Shown here: positions 1-8,769 of the stretch, one piece after another | Numbering within the stretch: the stretch's first letter is position 1 | Layout of the letters: every line of letters begins with the position of its first letter | DNA from: Brooklawnia cerclae | GTDB taxonomy: Bacteria; Actinomycetota; Actinomycetes; Propionibacteriales; Propionibacteriaceae | Length of the DNA stretch: 64,000 bases | Direction: 5' to 3' | Assembly (NCBI RefSeq): GCF_011758645.1 | Contig: NZ_JAAMOZ010000001.1 | Span: 2,170,001-2,234,000, forward strand | Translations under genes and position numbers: made by a program | The notes under the pieces: generated by a model | The model's database searches: none | Told to the model about the DNA's origin: nothing | The model's input: only the letters and a program-made list of their open reading frames with translations

Positions 1-637
1 GAATCGGGCACGGGCCCAGCGCCTCCAGGCGCCGCTGATGGTCGGCAGTGCAATATCCCTTGTGAACCGCGAATCCATAGCCGGGAAACCGCTCATCGAG
101 GGCATCCATCATCCGGTCACGGGTAACCTTCGCCACGATGGACGCCGCTGCGACGCAGGCGGCCACCTGATCGCCCTTCCACACCGCCAGCCCGGGGCAC
201 CCGAGGCCCGCCACCGGGAAGCCGTCCGTCAGCGCGAACGCGGGAGAGGCGTCGAGACGCAGCAGCGCTCGACGCAAACCCTGCAGGTCAGCCTCGTGCA
301 TGCCGAGTTCATCGCACTCGGCAGGGGCCACGGCAACGACCGCCCATGACACGGCCTTGTCCGTGATCTGGTCGTACAGACGATCCCGCGCAAGAGGGGT
401 CAGCAGCTTGGAATCCCGCAGCCCCTCTATCCTCCGGGAGGTCGTGTCGTCCAGGATGACCGCTGCGGCCACCAACGGGCCGGCGCACGCTCCCCGGCCG
501 GCCTCGTCCGCACCGGCGACAGGCGAGAACCCTGCCCTCACCAGCGCGCGCTCGTAGCCGTACATGCCCTTGCCCGGGCGGATCGTCCGCCCCGGGGACC
601 GCGGTTCCGCGCTCCCGGAACTCAGCCCTGCTGGCAT
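1..637 (-). CDS. rnhB: Ribonuclease HII, 3' end cut by the window edge
   Basis: RNase HII removes RNA from RNA-DNA hybrids and single misincorporated ribonucleotides from DNA. The minus-strand frame runs off the left edge, so the last few residues are missing. It shows the RNase HII metal-site motif VAGADEAGRGACAGP (acidic residues near 44-45), then GLRDSKLL and the later KVTRDRMMDAL segment carrying the third acidic region. I chose the ATG at 637 because the conserved RTIRPGKG stretch ahead of the core is in frame with it and resembles the N-terminus of actinobacterial homologues; this start overlaps the end of lepB by 16 bases. An ATG at 565 is a shorter alternative. Together with lepB and rplS it forms the usual actinobacterial rplS-lepB-rnhB run. 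Confidence 0.93.
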   Translation of the reverse strand, partial: MPAGLSSGSAEPRSPGRTIRPGKGMYGYERALVRAGFSPVAGADEAGRGACAGPLVAAAVILDDTTSRRIEGLRDSKLLTPLARDRLYDQITDKAVSWAVVAVAPAECDELGMHEADLQGLRRALLRLDASPAFALTDGFPVAGLGCPGLAVWKGDQVAACVAAASIVAKVTRDRMMDALDERFPGYGFAVHKGYCTADHQRRLEALGPCPI

Positions 638-1488
638 GTGCCCGCCCCGAGCACGGGATCGGCGGGTGGCGACTGCGCCGCCGCGGGAATCGCGGCGAAC
701 GTGGCCGGGGTCGAGAACGCGGTCATCCGGTTCAGCGGCAGGACGATCGCCTTCGCCGGACCCACCACGTTCTCGATCGGAACGAAGCCGTTCATACCGG
801 CCGGCACACCCGAACTCGTCTGCTCGCACAGATGGATACGCGAGTCACCCGACCGGTCGCGGTGGTCCCCCATGACGAACAGGTGATCGGCGGGGACGAT
901 GACGTCGAACGTCGTCGCGGACGGTTCCACGGTCTGACCCGACGCGTCGGTGTAGAGATAGGACTCCTCGTCCAGCGCCACGCCGTTCACCGTGACCCGG
1001 CCCTGCTGGTCACAGCAGGTCACGCGGTCACCGGGCATCCCGATGACCCGCTTGACCAGGTAGGCCTGCGTGCTGTCGGGAAGCAGGTAGAGATTCTCCA
1101 TCGCGCGCCGTACGGGGTTGGTCGCCTCGGGCTGCTTGCCCATCCACCCGCTCGGCGGGTCCTCGAAGACGACGACATCGCCGCGGGAGAAACCCTCCAC
1201 ACGCACCGCGACGATGCGGTCCTGTTCTTCCAGCGTGTGCTCCATGGACCCGCTGGGAACCTCGAAGACCTGGAAGACGAACACGCGCAACAGCGCCGTG
1301 AGCACCAGGGCGACGACGATGGCCAGAGCGGCCTCGATCAGGAACGCACCTACCTGACGTGCGGCGCCCGGACGAGTCCGCGTCTCTCCGAGATCATCCT
1401 CGCTGGAAGTGTCCGTGGCCCCGGTGGCGGGATCCGTGGAACTCGAGCCCCGGGCGGTACCCGCCGTCCGGCGTTTGCGCACACTCAC
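622..1488 (-). CDS. lepB: Signal peptidase I
   Basis: Type I signal peptidase, which cleaves signal peptides from secreted proteins at the outer face of the membrane. A charged, serine/threonine-rich cytoplasmic N-terminus of about 45 residues precedes one membrane segment (LAIVVALVLTALLRVFVF). The catalytic serine is in VPSGSM (about residue 81) and the catalytic lysine in YLVKRVIGMPGD (about residue 146); GDHRDRSGDSR is the conserved box E. I chose GTG at 1488 because AGGAGG lies seven bases upstream; the longer frame opening with TTG at 1512 has no such site. About 288 residues, with a C-terminal tail past the last family motif. It lies between rplS and rnhB, its usual place in actinobacteria. 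Confidence 0.93.
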   Translation of the reverse strand: MSVRKRRTAGTARGSSSTDPATGATDTSSEDDLGETRTRPGAARQVGAFLIEAALAIVVALVLTALLRVFVFQVFEVPSGSMEHTLEEQDRIVAVRVEGFSRGDVVVFEDPPSGWMGKQPEATNPVRRAMENLYLLPDSTQAYLVKRVIGMPGDRVTCCDQQGRVTVNGVALDEESYLYTDASGQTVEPSATTFDVIVPADHLFVMGDHRDRSGDSRIHLCEQTSSGVPAGMNGFVPIENVVGPAKAIVLPLNRMTAFSTPATFAAIPAAAQSPPADPVLGAGTCQQG

Positions 1489-1615
1489 CTGTTGCCCTCC
1501 TGGGGATCGCAATCGCGTCCCATCCTAGTGCCGCCCGGAACCTCGCTCCGCACGCACAGATCCCGGCCGTACGCTCACGCGCACCGGCCGGGATCTGTGG
1601 ACAACGGGATGGGGA

Positions 1616-1966
1616 TCAGGCGTCGCGACGCTCCTTGATCTTGGCGGCCTTGCCACGACGCTCCCGCAGGTAGTACAGCTTGGCCCGGCGGACATCGCCA
1701 CGACGCTCGACCTCGATCCGGTCGATGATCGGCGAGTGCAGCGGGAAGGTCCGCTCGACGCCGGTGCCGTAGGACACCTTGCGCACGGTGAACGCCTCCT
1801 GCACGCCGTCCCCGGTTCGCGCGATGACGACACCTGCGAAGACCTGGATACGGGACTTGTTGCCCTCGACGACCTTGACGTGCACGCGCACGGAGTCACC
1901 GGGACGGAACTCCGGGACGTCCTGACGGATCGAGACCTTGTCGAGTGCGGAGATGAGCTGGTTCAT
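1616..1966 (-). CDS. rplS: 50S ribosomal protein L19
   Basis: Large-subunit protein at the interface with the 30S subunit. The 116-residue product has the L19 signatures [23 protein letters not shown] and the C-terminal [23 protein letters not shown]. The frame stays open upstream, but the ATG at 1966 begins MNQLISALD as in the family. The 197 bases between this start and sdhB hold the sdhB terminator hairpin and presumably the rplS promoter, which I could not place confidently. In many bacteria trmD directly precedes rplS; here the sdhCAB operon separates them. Confidence 0.96.
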   Translation of the reverse strand: MNQLISALDKVSIRQDVPEFRPGDSVRVHVKVVEGNKSRIQVFAGVVIARTGDGVQEAFTVRKVSYGTGVERTFPLHSPIIDRIEVERRGDVRRAKLYYLRERRGKAAKIKERRDA

Positions 1967-2118
1967 GATTGAGTCCTCGTCGGTGCCACAGGTCACCTCG
2001 CGGTGGATACGGCTGGACGCCCTGCTCGCGGTCAATCCCCCTGTGGCAGGGCCCGCTACGCAGAACAACCGAACAATTCTCGCACACGCTCACACAAAGG
2101 CGAAATCGTGCCGACACA

Positions 2119-2156
2119 CAGTGGACGACGCCGGAGCCTCCCGACGTCGTCCACTG
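2119..2156 (-). terminator. Hairpin after sdhB
   Basis: A perfect 12-bp inverted repeat (CAGTGGACGACG at 2119-2130 with its complement at 2145-2156), with three further inner pairs and a six-base loop, lies 8 bases beyond the sdhB stop codon. No clear T-run follows on the minus strand, so it may be a weak or processed terminator. It separates the sdh operon from rplS. Confidence 0.6.
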
Positions 2157-2163
2157 CTGGAGA

Positions 2164-2931
2164 TCAGCCCTTGAAGCCGTCCTTGCGGAACAGCGACGAG
2201 ATCAGATCGCGGTTGAGCTGGCTGATCGATTCCAGCGGAATGCCCTTCGGGCAGACCGCCGCGCACTCGCCGATGTTCGAGCAGTTGCCGAAGCCCTCGG
2301 CGTCGTGCTGACCCACCATGTTCTTGACGCGCAGGTAGCGTTCCGGCTGGCCCTGCGGCAGGTTCGCCAGGTGCGTGACCTTGGCCGAGGTGAACAGCAT
2401 GGCGGAAGCGTTCGGACAAGCGGCCACACATGCACCACAACCGATGCATGTGGCGTTGTCGAAGGCGATGTCGGCCTTCAGCTTCGGCGCGGGCACCGAG
2501 TGGGCGTCAGGAGCCGACCCCGTGTTCACGGAGATGAACCCGCCGGCCTGGATGATGCGGTCGAACGCGGTACGGTCGACGACCAGGTCCTTGACCACCG
2601 GGAACGGCTCGGCCTTCCAGGGCTCGATCGTGATGGTGTCCCCATCGCTGAACGACCGCATGTGCAGCTGGCAGGTGGTCGTGGGCACAGGCGAGTTGCC
2701 CCGTCCGTGCGGCGTGCCGTTGATGACCACACCGCACATGCCGCAGATGCCCTCACGGCAGTCGGAGTCGAACGCGACCGGCTCCTCACCCTTGACCGTG
2801 AGTTCCTCGTTCAGCAGGTCGAGCATCTCGAGGAAGCTCATGTCCTCGCTGACGCCGTCCACTTCGTAGTCGACCAGCTTGCCCTGCTGCGCGCCACGAG
2901 CCTGGCGCCAGATCTTCAGTGTGAGTTTCAC
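2164..2931 (-). CDS. sdhB: Succinate dehydrogenase iron-sulfur subunit
   Basis: Electron-transfer subunit of respiratory complex II, linking the flavoprotein SdhA to the membrane quinone site. Cysteine motifs are plain: the [2Fe-2S] ligands in [10 protein letters not shown], then ferredoxin-type [12 protein letters not shown] and [14 protein letters not shown] for the [4Fe-4S] and [3Fe-4S] clusters. Length 255 residues. Its ATG overlaps the sdhA stop by four bases (ATGA), so the two are translationally coupled. Last gene of sdhCAB. Confidence 0.96.
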   Translation of the reverse strand: MKLTLKIWRQARGAQQGKLVDYEVDGVSEDMSFLEMLDLLNEELTVKGEEPVAFDSDCREGICGMCGVVINGTPHGRGNSPVPTTTCQLHMRSFSDGDTITIEPWKAEPFPVVKDLVVDRTAFDRIIQAGGFISVNTGSAPDAHSVPAPKLKADIAFDNATCIGCGACVAACPNASAMLFTSAKVTHLANLPQGQPERYLRVKNMVGQHDAEGFGNCSNIGECAAVCPKGIPLESISQLNRDLISSLFRKDGFKG

Positions 2932-4979
2932 TTGTAACTCCGTTGCTTCAGCTCGATTGCCTTGTAGACCAGGGGTTCCTTGTGGAGGACCGGCTTGGCG
3001 CCCTCACCGGCCCACTCCCAGGCCGCCACGTACGTGAACTCGTCGTCGTGACGCAGTGCCTCGCCCTCCTCGGTCTGGTGCTCGACGCGGAAGTGTCCGC
3101 CGCACGACTCACGACGGTGCAGGGCGTCGATGCACATCAACTCGCCGAGCTCGAAGAAGTCGACCACGCGTCCCGCACGCTCCAGGGTCTGGTTGAGGTC
3201 CTCGGCCTCGCCGAGCACGTTGACGTCGCGCCAGAACTCCTCACGCAGTTCACGGATGAGGCCGATCGCCTTCTTCAACCCCTCCTCGGAACGGGCCATG
3301 CCGCAGTACTCCCACATGATGTTGCCCAGTTCCTTGTGGAACGAGTCGACCGTGCGAGATCCCTTGATCGACAGCAGCTTCTGGATGCGCTCGTTCGTCG
3401 TGGACACGGCCTCGGCCACCGCCGGATCATCGTCCGGCAACTGCCCGGGATGGTTGTCTGCGAGGTAGTCGTTGATCGTGTTCGGCAGGACGAAGTACCC
3501 GTCCGCCAGCCCCTGCATGAGCGCCGAAGCACCCAGGCGGTTCGCGCCGTGGTCGGAGAAGTTCGCCTCACCCGCGACGAACAGACCCGGAATCGTGGTC
3601 TGGAGGTCGTAGTCGACCCACACGCCGCCCATCGTGTAATGGACCGCGGGGTAGATCCGCATCGGGACCTCGTACGGGTCGTCCGAGGTGATCTGCTTGT
3701 ACATGTCGAACAAGTTGCCGTACTTCGCCTCGACGCCGCCCTTCCCGAGCCGCGAGATGGCGTCCGAGAAGTCGAGGTAGACGCCGCGGCGCACCTGACG
3801 CGTGTTGCCGTCCTCGTCGGTCTCCTTGACCATCGGGCCGACACCGCGTCCCTCGTCGCACATGTTCTTCGCCTGACGCGACGCGATGTCGCGCGGGACG
3901 AGGTTGCCGAACGACGGGTAGATGCGCTCCAGGTAGTAGTCGCGATCCTCTTCGGGGATCTGGCGCGGATCCTTGTCGCAGTCCTCGACCTTCTTCGGCA
4001 CCCAGATGCGCCCGTCGTTGCGCAGCGACTCGCTCATCAGGGTCAGCTTCGACTGGTTCTCGCCGTGCACCGGGATGCAGGTCGGGTGGATCTGCGTGAA
4101 GCACGGGTTGCCGAAGTACGCGCCCTTGCGGTGCGCACGCCAGGTGGCCGTCACGTTGCAGCCCATGGCGTTCGTCGACAGGAAGAACACGTTGCCGTAT
4201 CCGCCGGTGGCCAGCACCACCGCGTCGCCGGTGTGCGGGGTCACCTCGCCGGTGACCATGTCGCGGGCGACGATGCCGCGGGCCTTGCCGTCCTTGACGA
4301 TGACCTCGAGCATCTCGTGCCGCGGGTACATCTTCACGGTACCGGCGGCGATCTGCCGCTCAAGCGCCTGGTAAGCGCCGATGAGCAGCTGCTGGCCGGT
4401 TTGGCCGCGAGCGTAGAACGTACGCTGCACCTGCACGCCACCGAACGAGCGGGTGTCGAGCAGACCGCCGTACTCGCGGGCGAACGGCACACCCTGGGCC
4501 ACGCACTGGTCGATGATGTTCGCCGACACCGCTGCGAGCCGGTACACGTTGGTCTCGCGGGCGCGGTAGTCGCCGCCCTTCACCGTGTCGTAGAACAGGC
4601 GGAACGTCGAGTCGTTGTCGTTCTTGTAGTTCTTGGCCGCGTTGATGCCGCCCTGCGCCGCGATCGAGTGGGCGCGGCGGGGGCTGTCCTGGTAACAGAA
4701 GTTGAGGACGTTGTAACCCGCCTCACCCAGGGACGCGGCCGCAGCGGCGCCGGCCAGGCCTGTGCCGACGATGACGATGGTCATCTTCCGACGGTTGGCC
4801 GGGTTCACCAGCTTCGCGTGGAACTGACGATCGGGCCACACCTCGGCGATCGGAAGATCGGTGTTCGCCTTGGCGTCGTTGATTTCTTCGCCGATGGTGT
4901 AGTAGTCCGCGTCACTCGCGGGAACGGACGTGGCAACGGGTGCACCAGTGGCGGCTGTGGTCTTGATTTCGTCAGGCAT
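2928..4979 (-). CDS. sdhA: Succinate dehydrogenase flavoprotein subunit
   Basis: Catalytic subunit of complex II, oxidising succinate to fumarate with covalently bound FAD. The 683-residue protein has an N-terminal extension of about 65 residues, then the dinucleotide site [19 protein letters not shown] (about 71-89) and the FAD-attachment histidine in [11 protein letters not shown] (about residue 104). TQIHPTCIP and the later [10 protein letters not shown] and [14 protein letters not shown] belong to the active site and FAD domain. The long form, paired with a five-helix SdhC, is the Bacillus/actinobacterial type of the SQR/fumarate reductase family; direction cannot be told from sequence. 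The start overlaps the sdhC stop by eight bases. Confidence 0.96.
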   Translation of the reverse strand: MPDEIKTTAATGAPVATSVPASDADYYTIGEEINDAKANTDLPIAEVWPDRQFHAKLVNPANRRKMTIVIVGTGLAGAAAAASLGEAGYNVLNFCYQDSPRRAHSIAAQGGINAAKNYKNDNDSTFRLFYDTVKGGDYRARETNVYRLAAVSANIIDQCVAQGVPFAREYGGLLDTRSFGGVQVQRTFYARGQTGQQLLIGAYQALERQIAAGTVKMYPRHEMLEVIVKDGKARGIVARDMVTGEVTPHTGDAVVLATGGYGNVFFLSTNAMGCNVTATWRAHRKGAYFGNPCFTQIHPTCIPVHGENQSKLTLMSESLRNDGRIWVPKKVEDCDKDPRQIPEEDRDYYLERIYPSFGNLVPRDIASRQAKNMCDEGRGVGPMVKETDEDGNTRQVRRGVYLDFSDAISRLGKGGVEAKYGNLFDMYKQITSDDPYEVPMRIYPAVHYTMGGVWVDYDLQTTIPGLFVAGEANFSDHGANRLGASALMQGLADGYFVLPNTINDYLADNHPGQLPDDDPAVAEAVSTTNERIQKLLSIKGSRTVDSFHKELGNIMWEYCGMARSEEGLKKAIGLIRELREEFWRDVNVLGEAEDLNQTLERAGRVVDFFELGELMCIDALHRRESCGGHFRVEHQTEEGEALRHDDEFTYVAAWEWAGEGAKPVLHKEPLVYKAIELKQRSYK

Positions 4980-5718
4980 TGGGGAAGATCACTCCCAGGA
5001 AGATGAGCACCGGCGTCAGCATGAAACCGATGTAGAGCAGGATGGCGACGACCCAGGCGCAGAACTTGATGACCTTCTCGCTGGCCGCGCCCACCCGGGC
5101 ACCGAGGGTGCAGAAGGCGCTGTAGAAGCCGTGCCATACGTGGAAGCAGACCGCCAGCATCCAGATCGCGTAGAGCAGCACCAGCCACCATTCCTGGAAG
5201 CCGAGGACCACCCTCTCGTGCGGCAGCACCGAGGCCGCCCCAGCGGGGTAGTTCACCTTGATGATCTGTCCGGTGAACTGCAGCAGGTGGACGATCACAC
5301 CGAGCACGATGATGACGCCGCCCCAGATCATGGTGCGGGCCGCGAAGCTGCCTCCGAGGAAGCGCTGCTTGAAATAGCGTCCGAGCCCGCCCTTGGCGTC
5401 GTAGTCACGGAAGGTGAGCCGGATGGCGGCCTCAAGGTGCACCAGGATCGCCACCGCGAGTACTCCACGGAAGCAGGTGAGGAAGAACTTCTCGGGAAGC
5501 ACCGGGTACAGGAAGGTCCGCAGCGCCTCCGAGTACTCGTCGAACTCCGCGCCGTTGTCGGGGATCAGGAGCTTGAGGTTGCCGAACATATGCATGAGCA
5601 GGAACAACACCAGGAACAGCCCGGTCACCGCCATGAGGGCCTTGCGGGCCACCGTGGATCTCAGTGCGCGCTGGTGAGGCGTTGTGCTCGCATCGCGAGT
5701 TGTCAATTGGGTTGCCAC
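4972..5718 (-). CDS. sdhC: Succinate dehydrogenase cytochrome b subunit
   Basis: Membrane anchor of complex II, carrying the quinone site and haem b. Five hydrophobic segments are visible, with candidate haem-ligand histidines in [28 protein letters not shown] and [11 protein letters not shown], matching the single-subunit di-haem type of Bacillus and actinobacteria. I place the start at GTG 5718, because the hexamer TAGACT lies exactly seven bases upstream and no Shine-Dalgarno is present, suggesting a leaderless message. A longer frame opening at 5757 would add 13 residues. First gene of sdhCAB. Confidence 0.92.
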   Translation of the reverse strand: MATQLTTRDASTTPHQRALRSTVARKALMAVTGLFLVLFLLMHMFGNLKLLIPDNGAEFDEYSEALRTFLYPVLPEKFFLTCFRGVLAVAILVHLEAAIRLTFRDYDAKGGLGRYFKQRFLGGSFAARTMIWGGVIIVLGVIVHLLQFTGQIIKVNYPAGAASVLPHERVVLGFQEWWLVLLYAIWMLAVCFHVWHGFYSAFCTLGARVGAASEKVIKFCAWVVAILLYIGFMLTPVLIFLGVIFPNA

Positions 5719-5725
5719 GTTCGGC

Positions 5726-5731
5726 AGTCTA
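5726..5731 (-). promoter_or_regulatory. -10 hexamer of sdhC promoter
   Basis: TAGACT on the minus strand, seven bases before the GTG of sdhC. The -35 region is not recognisable. The same hexamer-to-start spacing recurs at several genes in this window. Confidence 0.5.
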
Positions 5732-5755
5732 GTGGGTCGCGATGTTGCTGCGACC

Positions 5756-5782
5756 ACCGCCCCCGAGAAAAGCCGGGGCGGT
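5756..5782 (-). terminator. Terminator-like hairpin after trmD
   Basis: An eight-base-pair stem (ACCGCCCC with GGGGCGGT) and an 11-base loop lie 12 bases beyond the trmD stop. A second small stem, GGTCGC/GCGACC at 5735-5755, follows. No T-run follows. It ends the rpsP-khpA-rimM-trmD transcript just before the sdhC promoter. Confidence 0.5.
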
Positions 5783-5794
5783 TCACCGGCCTAG

Positions 5795-6598
5795 TCAGTG
5801 CCCGTCGAGCAGGTCGGGACGACGGCTGCGTGTGAGCGTCTCCGACTGTTCTTTGCGCCAGGCCGCGATCAACGCATGATTGCCGCTCAGCAGGATCTCG
5901 GGCACCCTCAGTCCCCTCCAGGCGGCAGGTTTGGTGTACACCGGGGCCTCGAGCAGGCCCCCCACCGTCTGGGAGTGCGATTCCTCCAGCAGCGACTCGG
6001 GGTTCCCGATCACTCCCGGGACGAGCCGGGCCACCGCCTCGATCATGGCCAGTGTGGCGACCTCGCCGCCGTTGAGCACGTAGTCGCCCAGGCTGACCTC
6101 GCGCACGTCGAACCGATCGGACGCCCATTCGATGACGCGATGGTCGATGCCCTCGTAGCGTCCGCAGGCGAAGGCCAGACCGGACGCCGAGGCGAACTCC
6201 TCAGCCATCGCCTGCGTGAAACGGATGCCTGCCGGGGTGGGCACGACGAGCACCGGGAGGGGGGCCGAACCGTCCGCCTGCTCCCGTCGCACGGTCACCG
6301 ACGACGCGGCGTCCTCCTGGGCCCGGACGGTGCCCTGACCGGACGGCCGGAGGCGCCCGTCATCACGCCGGGACGCGAGCAGCGCGTCGAGCGCCTCACC
6401 CCACGGCTCCGGCTTCATGACCATTCCGGCTCCGCCGCCGTAGGGGGTGTCGTCGACGGTCCGGTGCCGATCGTGCGTCCAGTCGCGCAGGTCGTGGACG
6501 CGCACGTCGAGCAGGCCGTCGGCGATCGCCCGCCCGATCAGGCTCTGGTCCAGCGCGGCGAAGTAGCCGGGGAAGATGGAGATGATGTCGATCCGCAT
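5795..6598 (-). CDS. trmD: tRNA (guanine-N1)-methyltransferase
   Basis: Methylates G37 next to the anticodon in tRNAs reading CNN codons, using S-adenosylmethionine and preventing +1 frameshifts. The family start [13 protein letters not shown] is at 6598; the trefoil-knot cofactor loop is visible in [12 protein letters not shown] and the following [12 protein letters not shown] low-complexity segment between the [12 protein letters not shown] motif and the knot makes the protein slightly longer than typical (267 residues). A GTG at 6673 overlaps the rimM stop as GTGA and would add 25 alanine-rich residues; translational coupling makes that start possible. Confidence 0.94.
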   Translation of the reverse strand: MRIDIISIFPGYFAALDQSLIGRAIADGLLDVRVHDLRDWTHDRHRTVDDTPYGGGAGMVMKPEPWGEALDALLASRRDDGRLRPSGQGTVRAQEDAASSVTVRREQADGSAPLPVLVVPTPAGIRFTQAMAEEFASASGLAFACGRYEGIDHRVIEWASDRFDVREVSLGDYVLNGGEVATLAMIEAVARLVPGVIGNPESLLEESHSQTVGGLLEAPVYTKPAAWRGLRVPEILLSGNHALIAAWRKEQSETLTRSRRPDLLDGH

Positions 6599-6669
6599 GA
6601 GCGGGGTCGCCGCCACGACCGGCGCCTCGGTCTGGTCCGCGTCGTCCGCCGCCGCGGCGCGCCGGGGCG

Positions 6670-7197
6670 TCACTGTTCGTCCTGGTCGTCGACGAGCAGA
6701 CCGCGCACGGGTGCCAGTCGCAGGGTGCCGGCCTCCACGTCGACCTCGGGCACCAGCGCCGAGACGAAAGGCACCATCCGCTGTCCCGTCGCCGTCTCGA
6801 TCACCAGGATGTCCTGGGCAGATCCGTGGGTGACCTCGACCACCCGACCCGAATCCGTGCCCGCGGCGTCGAGCACTCGCAGGCCGACCAGTTGGCGGTC
6901 GAAGTACTCGTCGGGCCCACTGGGCATCTCATCCGCGGCGACGTCGGTCAGCAACTCCAACCCACGCAGGGCCTCCGCGCCGTCGCGGTCGGTCACGCCG
7001 TCGAACCTCACCAGCAGTCCCCCGCCCTGGGCACGACAGGCCACGACCCGCAGCGTCCGCCCGGTCGGGGTGCGCAAGGACACACCAGGAGTGAACCGCC
7101 GCGCGGGCTCGTCGGTTCGGACCTCGATCGTCACGTCACCCCGGACGCCGTGGGCGCGGGCCACGCGACCGACGATCACCTCGACCTGATCGGACAT
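6670..7197 (-). CDS. rimM: Ribosome maturation factor RimM
   Basis: Assists late assembly of the 30S head and binds protein S19. The 175-residue protein opens with [18 protein letters not shown] (RimM N-domain) and carries the C-terminal PRC-barrel signature [18 protein letters not shown] followed by [13 protein letters not shown]. It sits between khpA and trmD, its normal neighbours. A hairpin at 7223-7264 lies in the 105-base leader between khpA and this gene. Confidence 0.95.
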   Translation of the reverse strand: MSDQVEVIVGRVARAHGVRGDVTIEVRTDEPARRFTPGVSLRTPTGRTLRVVACRAQGGGLLVRFDGVTDRDGAEALRGLELLTDVAADEMPSGPDEYFDRQLVGLRVLDAAGTDSGRVVEVTHGSAQDILVIETATGQRMVPFVSALVPEVDVEAGTLRLAPVRGLLVDDQDEQ

Positions 7198-7211
7198 GAC
7201 GTGTCTCCTCC

Positions 7212-7264
7212 TGCAAACGAACGCCCCACCATCCTTCCAGACTCGCGTCCGGGGACGGTGGGGC
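7212..7264 (-). terminator. Attenuator-like hairpin between khpA and rimM
   Basis: Arms GCCCCACC (7223-7230) and GGTGGGGC (7257-7264) pair perfectly, with more pairs inside, and a T-rich GTTCGTTTG follows on the minus strand. It could lower transcription into rimM-trmD relative to rpsP-khpA. Confidence 0.45.
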
Positions 7265-7302
7265 AGCGCTATCGCGTCACGATGCCGCGGTGCCGCAAGG
7301 GA

Positions 7303-7560
7303 CTACCGGCGGCCGCGACCGTTCTTCCGGTCCACGTCGACGAAGTCGATGCGCACCTGCTCGCGGCCGGCCAGGGCCTGGACGACGGTACGGAGCGCGG
7401 TCGCGGTGCGGCCCTGCCGCCCGATGACCTTGCCCACGTCCTCGGGGTGCACACGCACCTCGAGCATCCGTCCATGACGCAACTCCTTGTCACGGATGCG
7501 CACCTCGTCCGGATGCCCGACGATGCCTTGCACCAGGTGTTCGAGCGCCTCAGCCAGCAT
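7303..7560 (-). CDS. khpA: KH-domain RNA-binding protein KhpA
   Basis: Small (85-residue) single-KH RNA-binding protein found after rpsP in most Gram-positive bacteria; in streptococci and Clostridioides KhpA works with KhpB in post-transcriptional and cell-division control. The KH GxxG loop is GRQG in EDVGKVIGRQGRTATALRT. It begins two bases after the rpsP stop (TGA-CG-ATG), so it is co-translated with S16. Confidence 0.9.
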   Translation of the reverse strand: MLAEALEHLVQGIVGHPDEVRIRDKELRHGRMLEVRVHPEDVGKVIGRQGRTATALRTVVQALAGREQVRIDFVDVDRKNGRGRR

Positions 7561-7562
7561 CG

Positions 7563-7994
7563 TCACGCCTCGTCGGCGGCAGCCGGCTCCCCGGCGTCCT
7601 GCGCCTCGGTCGCCTTCTTGCCCCTGCGCGAGATCGCCTCGGTGGCCGACTCGCCGTCGGCCTCGGCCAGCGCCGCGTTGAAGCGGGCAAGCTTGTCGAC
7701 CGACTCGGGCTGCGGCTCGACACCGGACGGAGAGGTGTCGCCACTGTACTTCTGCCAGTCCCCGGTGCGCTTCAGCAGCGCGACGACTGCCTCGGTGGGC
7801 TGGGCGCCGACGCCCAGCCAGTACTGGACGCGCTCGGAGTCGAGGCGGATCACCGAGGGATCGCTCTTGGGATGGTAGATGCCGATCTCCTCGATCGCCT
7901 GCCCGTCGCGGGGCGCGCGGGAGTCGATGACGACGACGCGGTAGTGCGGAGCCCGGATCTTGCCGAGCCGCTTCAGTCGAATCTTGGTGGCCAC
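7563..7994 (-). CDS. rpsP: 30S ribosomal protein S16
   Basis: S16 stabilises the 5' domain of 16S rRNA. The family core [19 protein letters not shown], then [17 protein letters not shown], fills the first 60 residues. A long acidic, alanine-rich tail extends the product to 143 residues, as in many actinobacteria. The start is GTG at 7994, chosen because the second residue begins the family sequence ATKIRLKR and an AGGAG lies about twelve bases upstream. First gene of rpsP-khpA-rimM-trmD. Confidence 0.95.
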   Translation of the reverse strand: MATKIRLKRLGKIRAPHYRVVVIDSRAPRDGQAIEEIGIYHPKSDPSVIRLDSERVQYWLGVGAQPTEAVVALLKRTGDWQKYSGDTSPSGVEPQPESVDKLARFNAALAEADGESATEAISRRGKKATEAQDAGEPAAADEA

Positions 7995-8205
7995 TTGTGT
8001 GGTGTCTCCTGTGGGAAAGCCGGGTCGGCCCCGGCGCATTCGGGTGGCCGTCCAGCGCGCGTGGGGCACGTGACGGATGGCCGATTGGTCCTGCGTCGCC
8101 AGTGATGAGAGGGCACCTGGACGAAAGACGCATCGCCCATTGTGCCAGAAACAATCCTCCGGGAGAAACCTGACGGCGGCTTTTGTCGTCCCCACCGCCC
8201 CGTCG

Positions 8206-8700
8206 TCAGGCTGAGCGCATCGCGGAGAGGTTGTTGGCGTACTGGACGCGGTCGAGCAGGTCGCGTACCTGCACAGCGCTCACCACCTGCATCGGCTCGG
8301 AGTAGTCGAGGCCGCCTCCCCTGACTCCCACGACCACCTGGCCCATCGTCACTGTCTCCTTGGCGAGCAGGAAGAACAGGCTGAAGAACGTGACGACGAA
8401 GAACCCCGCCACCGTGCAGACGATCGCCCAGGTCGGTATCTTCTGCGTCGTCATGGTGTGATCGACGAAGGTGAACGACGCCCGTGACAGTGGGATCGTG
8501 CCCATCGGCGTGCGCACCTCGGTGTCGGTGACCTCGATGTGCCCCATGCCGACCATCACCTGGCCGTTCGGCACCAGGCCACCGGACGTGGCGGCATCCG
8601 GATTCCAGACCTGGGAATCAGCCGGTTGGTAGCGGGCCTGCCACTCGGCGGCGTCCCGGGCAGGGTCGAACGGTGGCTGGCCGTAGGTTGGGTGGCTCAT
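8206..8700 (-). CDS. Hypothetical single-pass membrane protein
   Basis: I do not recognise a family. The 164-residue product has a hydrophilic N-terminus rich in proline, glutamine and aspartate ([16 protein letters not shown]), a hydrophobic segment near the middle ([22 protein letters not shown]) and a short C-terminal part with a possible beta-rich [11 protein letters not shown]. The start at 8700 follows GGAGAG eight bases upstream. It lies between rpsP and the ffh-linked amidohydrolase on the same strand; a similar small membrane protein is common at this point in propionibacteria, but its role is unknown. Confidence 0.7.
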   Translation of the reverse strand: MSHPTYGQPPFDPARDAAEWQARYQPADSQVWNPDAATSGGLVPNGQVMVGMGHIEVTDTEVRTPMGTIPLSRASFTFVDHTMTTQKIPTWAIVCTVAGFFVVTFFSLFFLLAKETVTMGQVVVGVRGGGLDYSEPMQVVSAVQVRDLLDRVQYANNLSAMRSA

Positions 8701-8769
8701 GAGGCTCTCCATGCCCGATCGTGTGGGACGCAGCCCAGAGTACCGAAGCCCGGGTCCGTCCGGTTCGGG

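Noticed and set aside
2943-5006. 687-codon plus-strand frame opposite sdhA
   Set aside because: Antisense shadow of a clear sdhA; rich in Val/Arg/His/Asp with no recognisable domain, as expected for the reverse of high-G+C codons.
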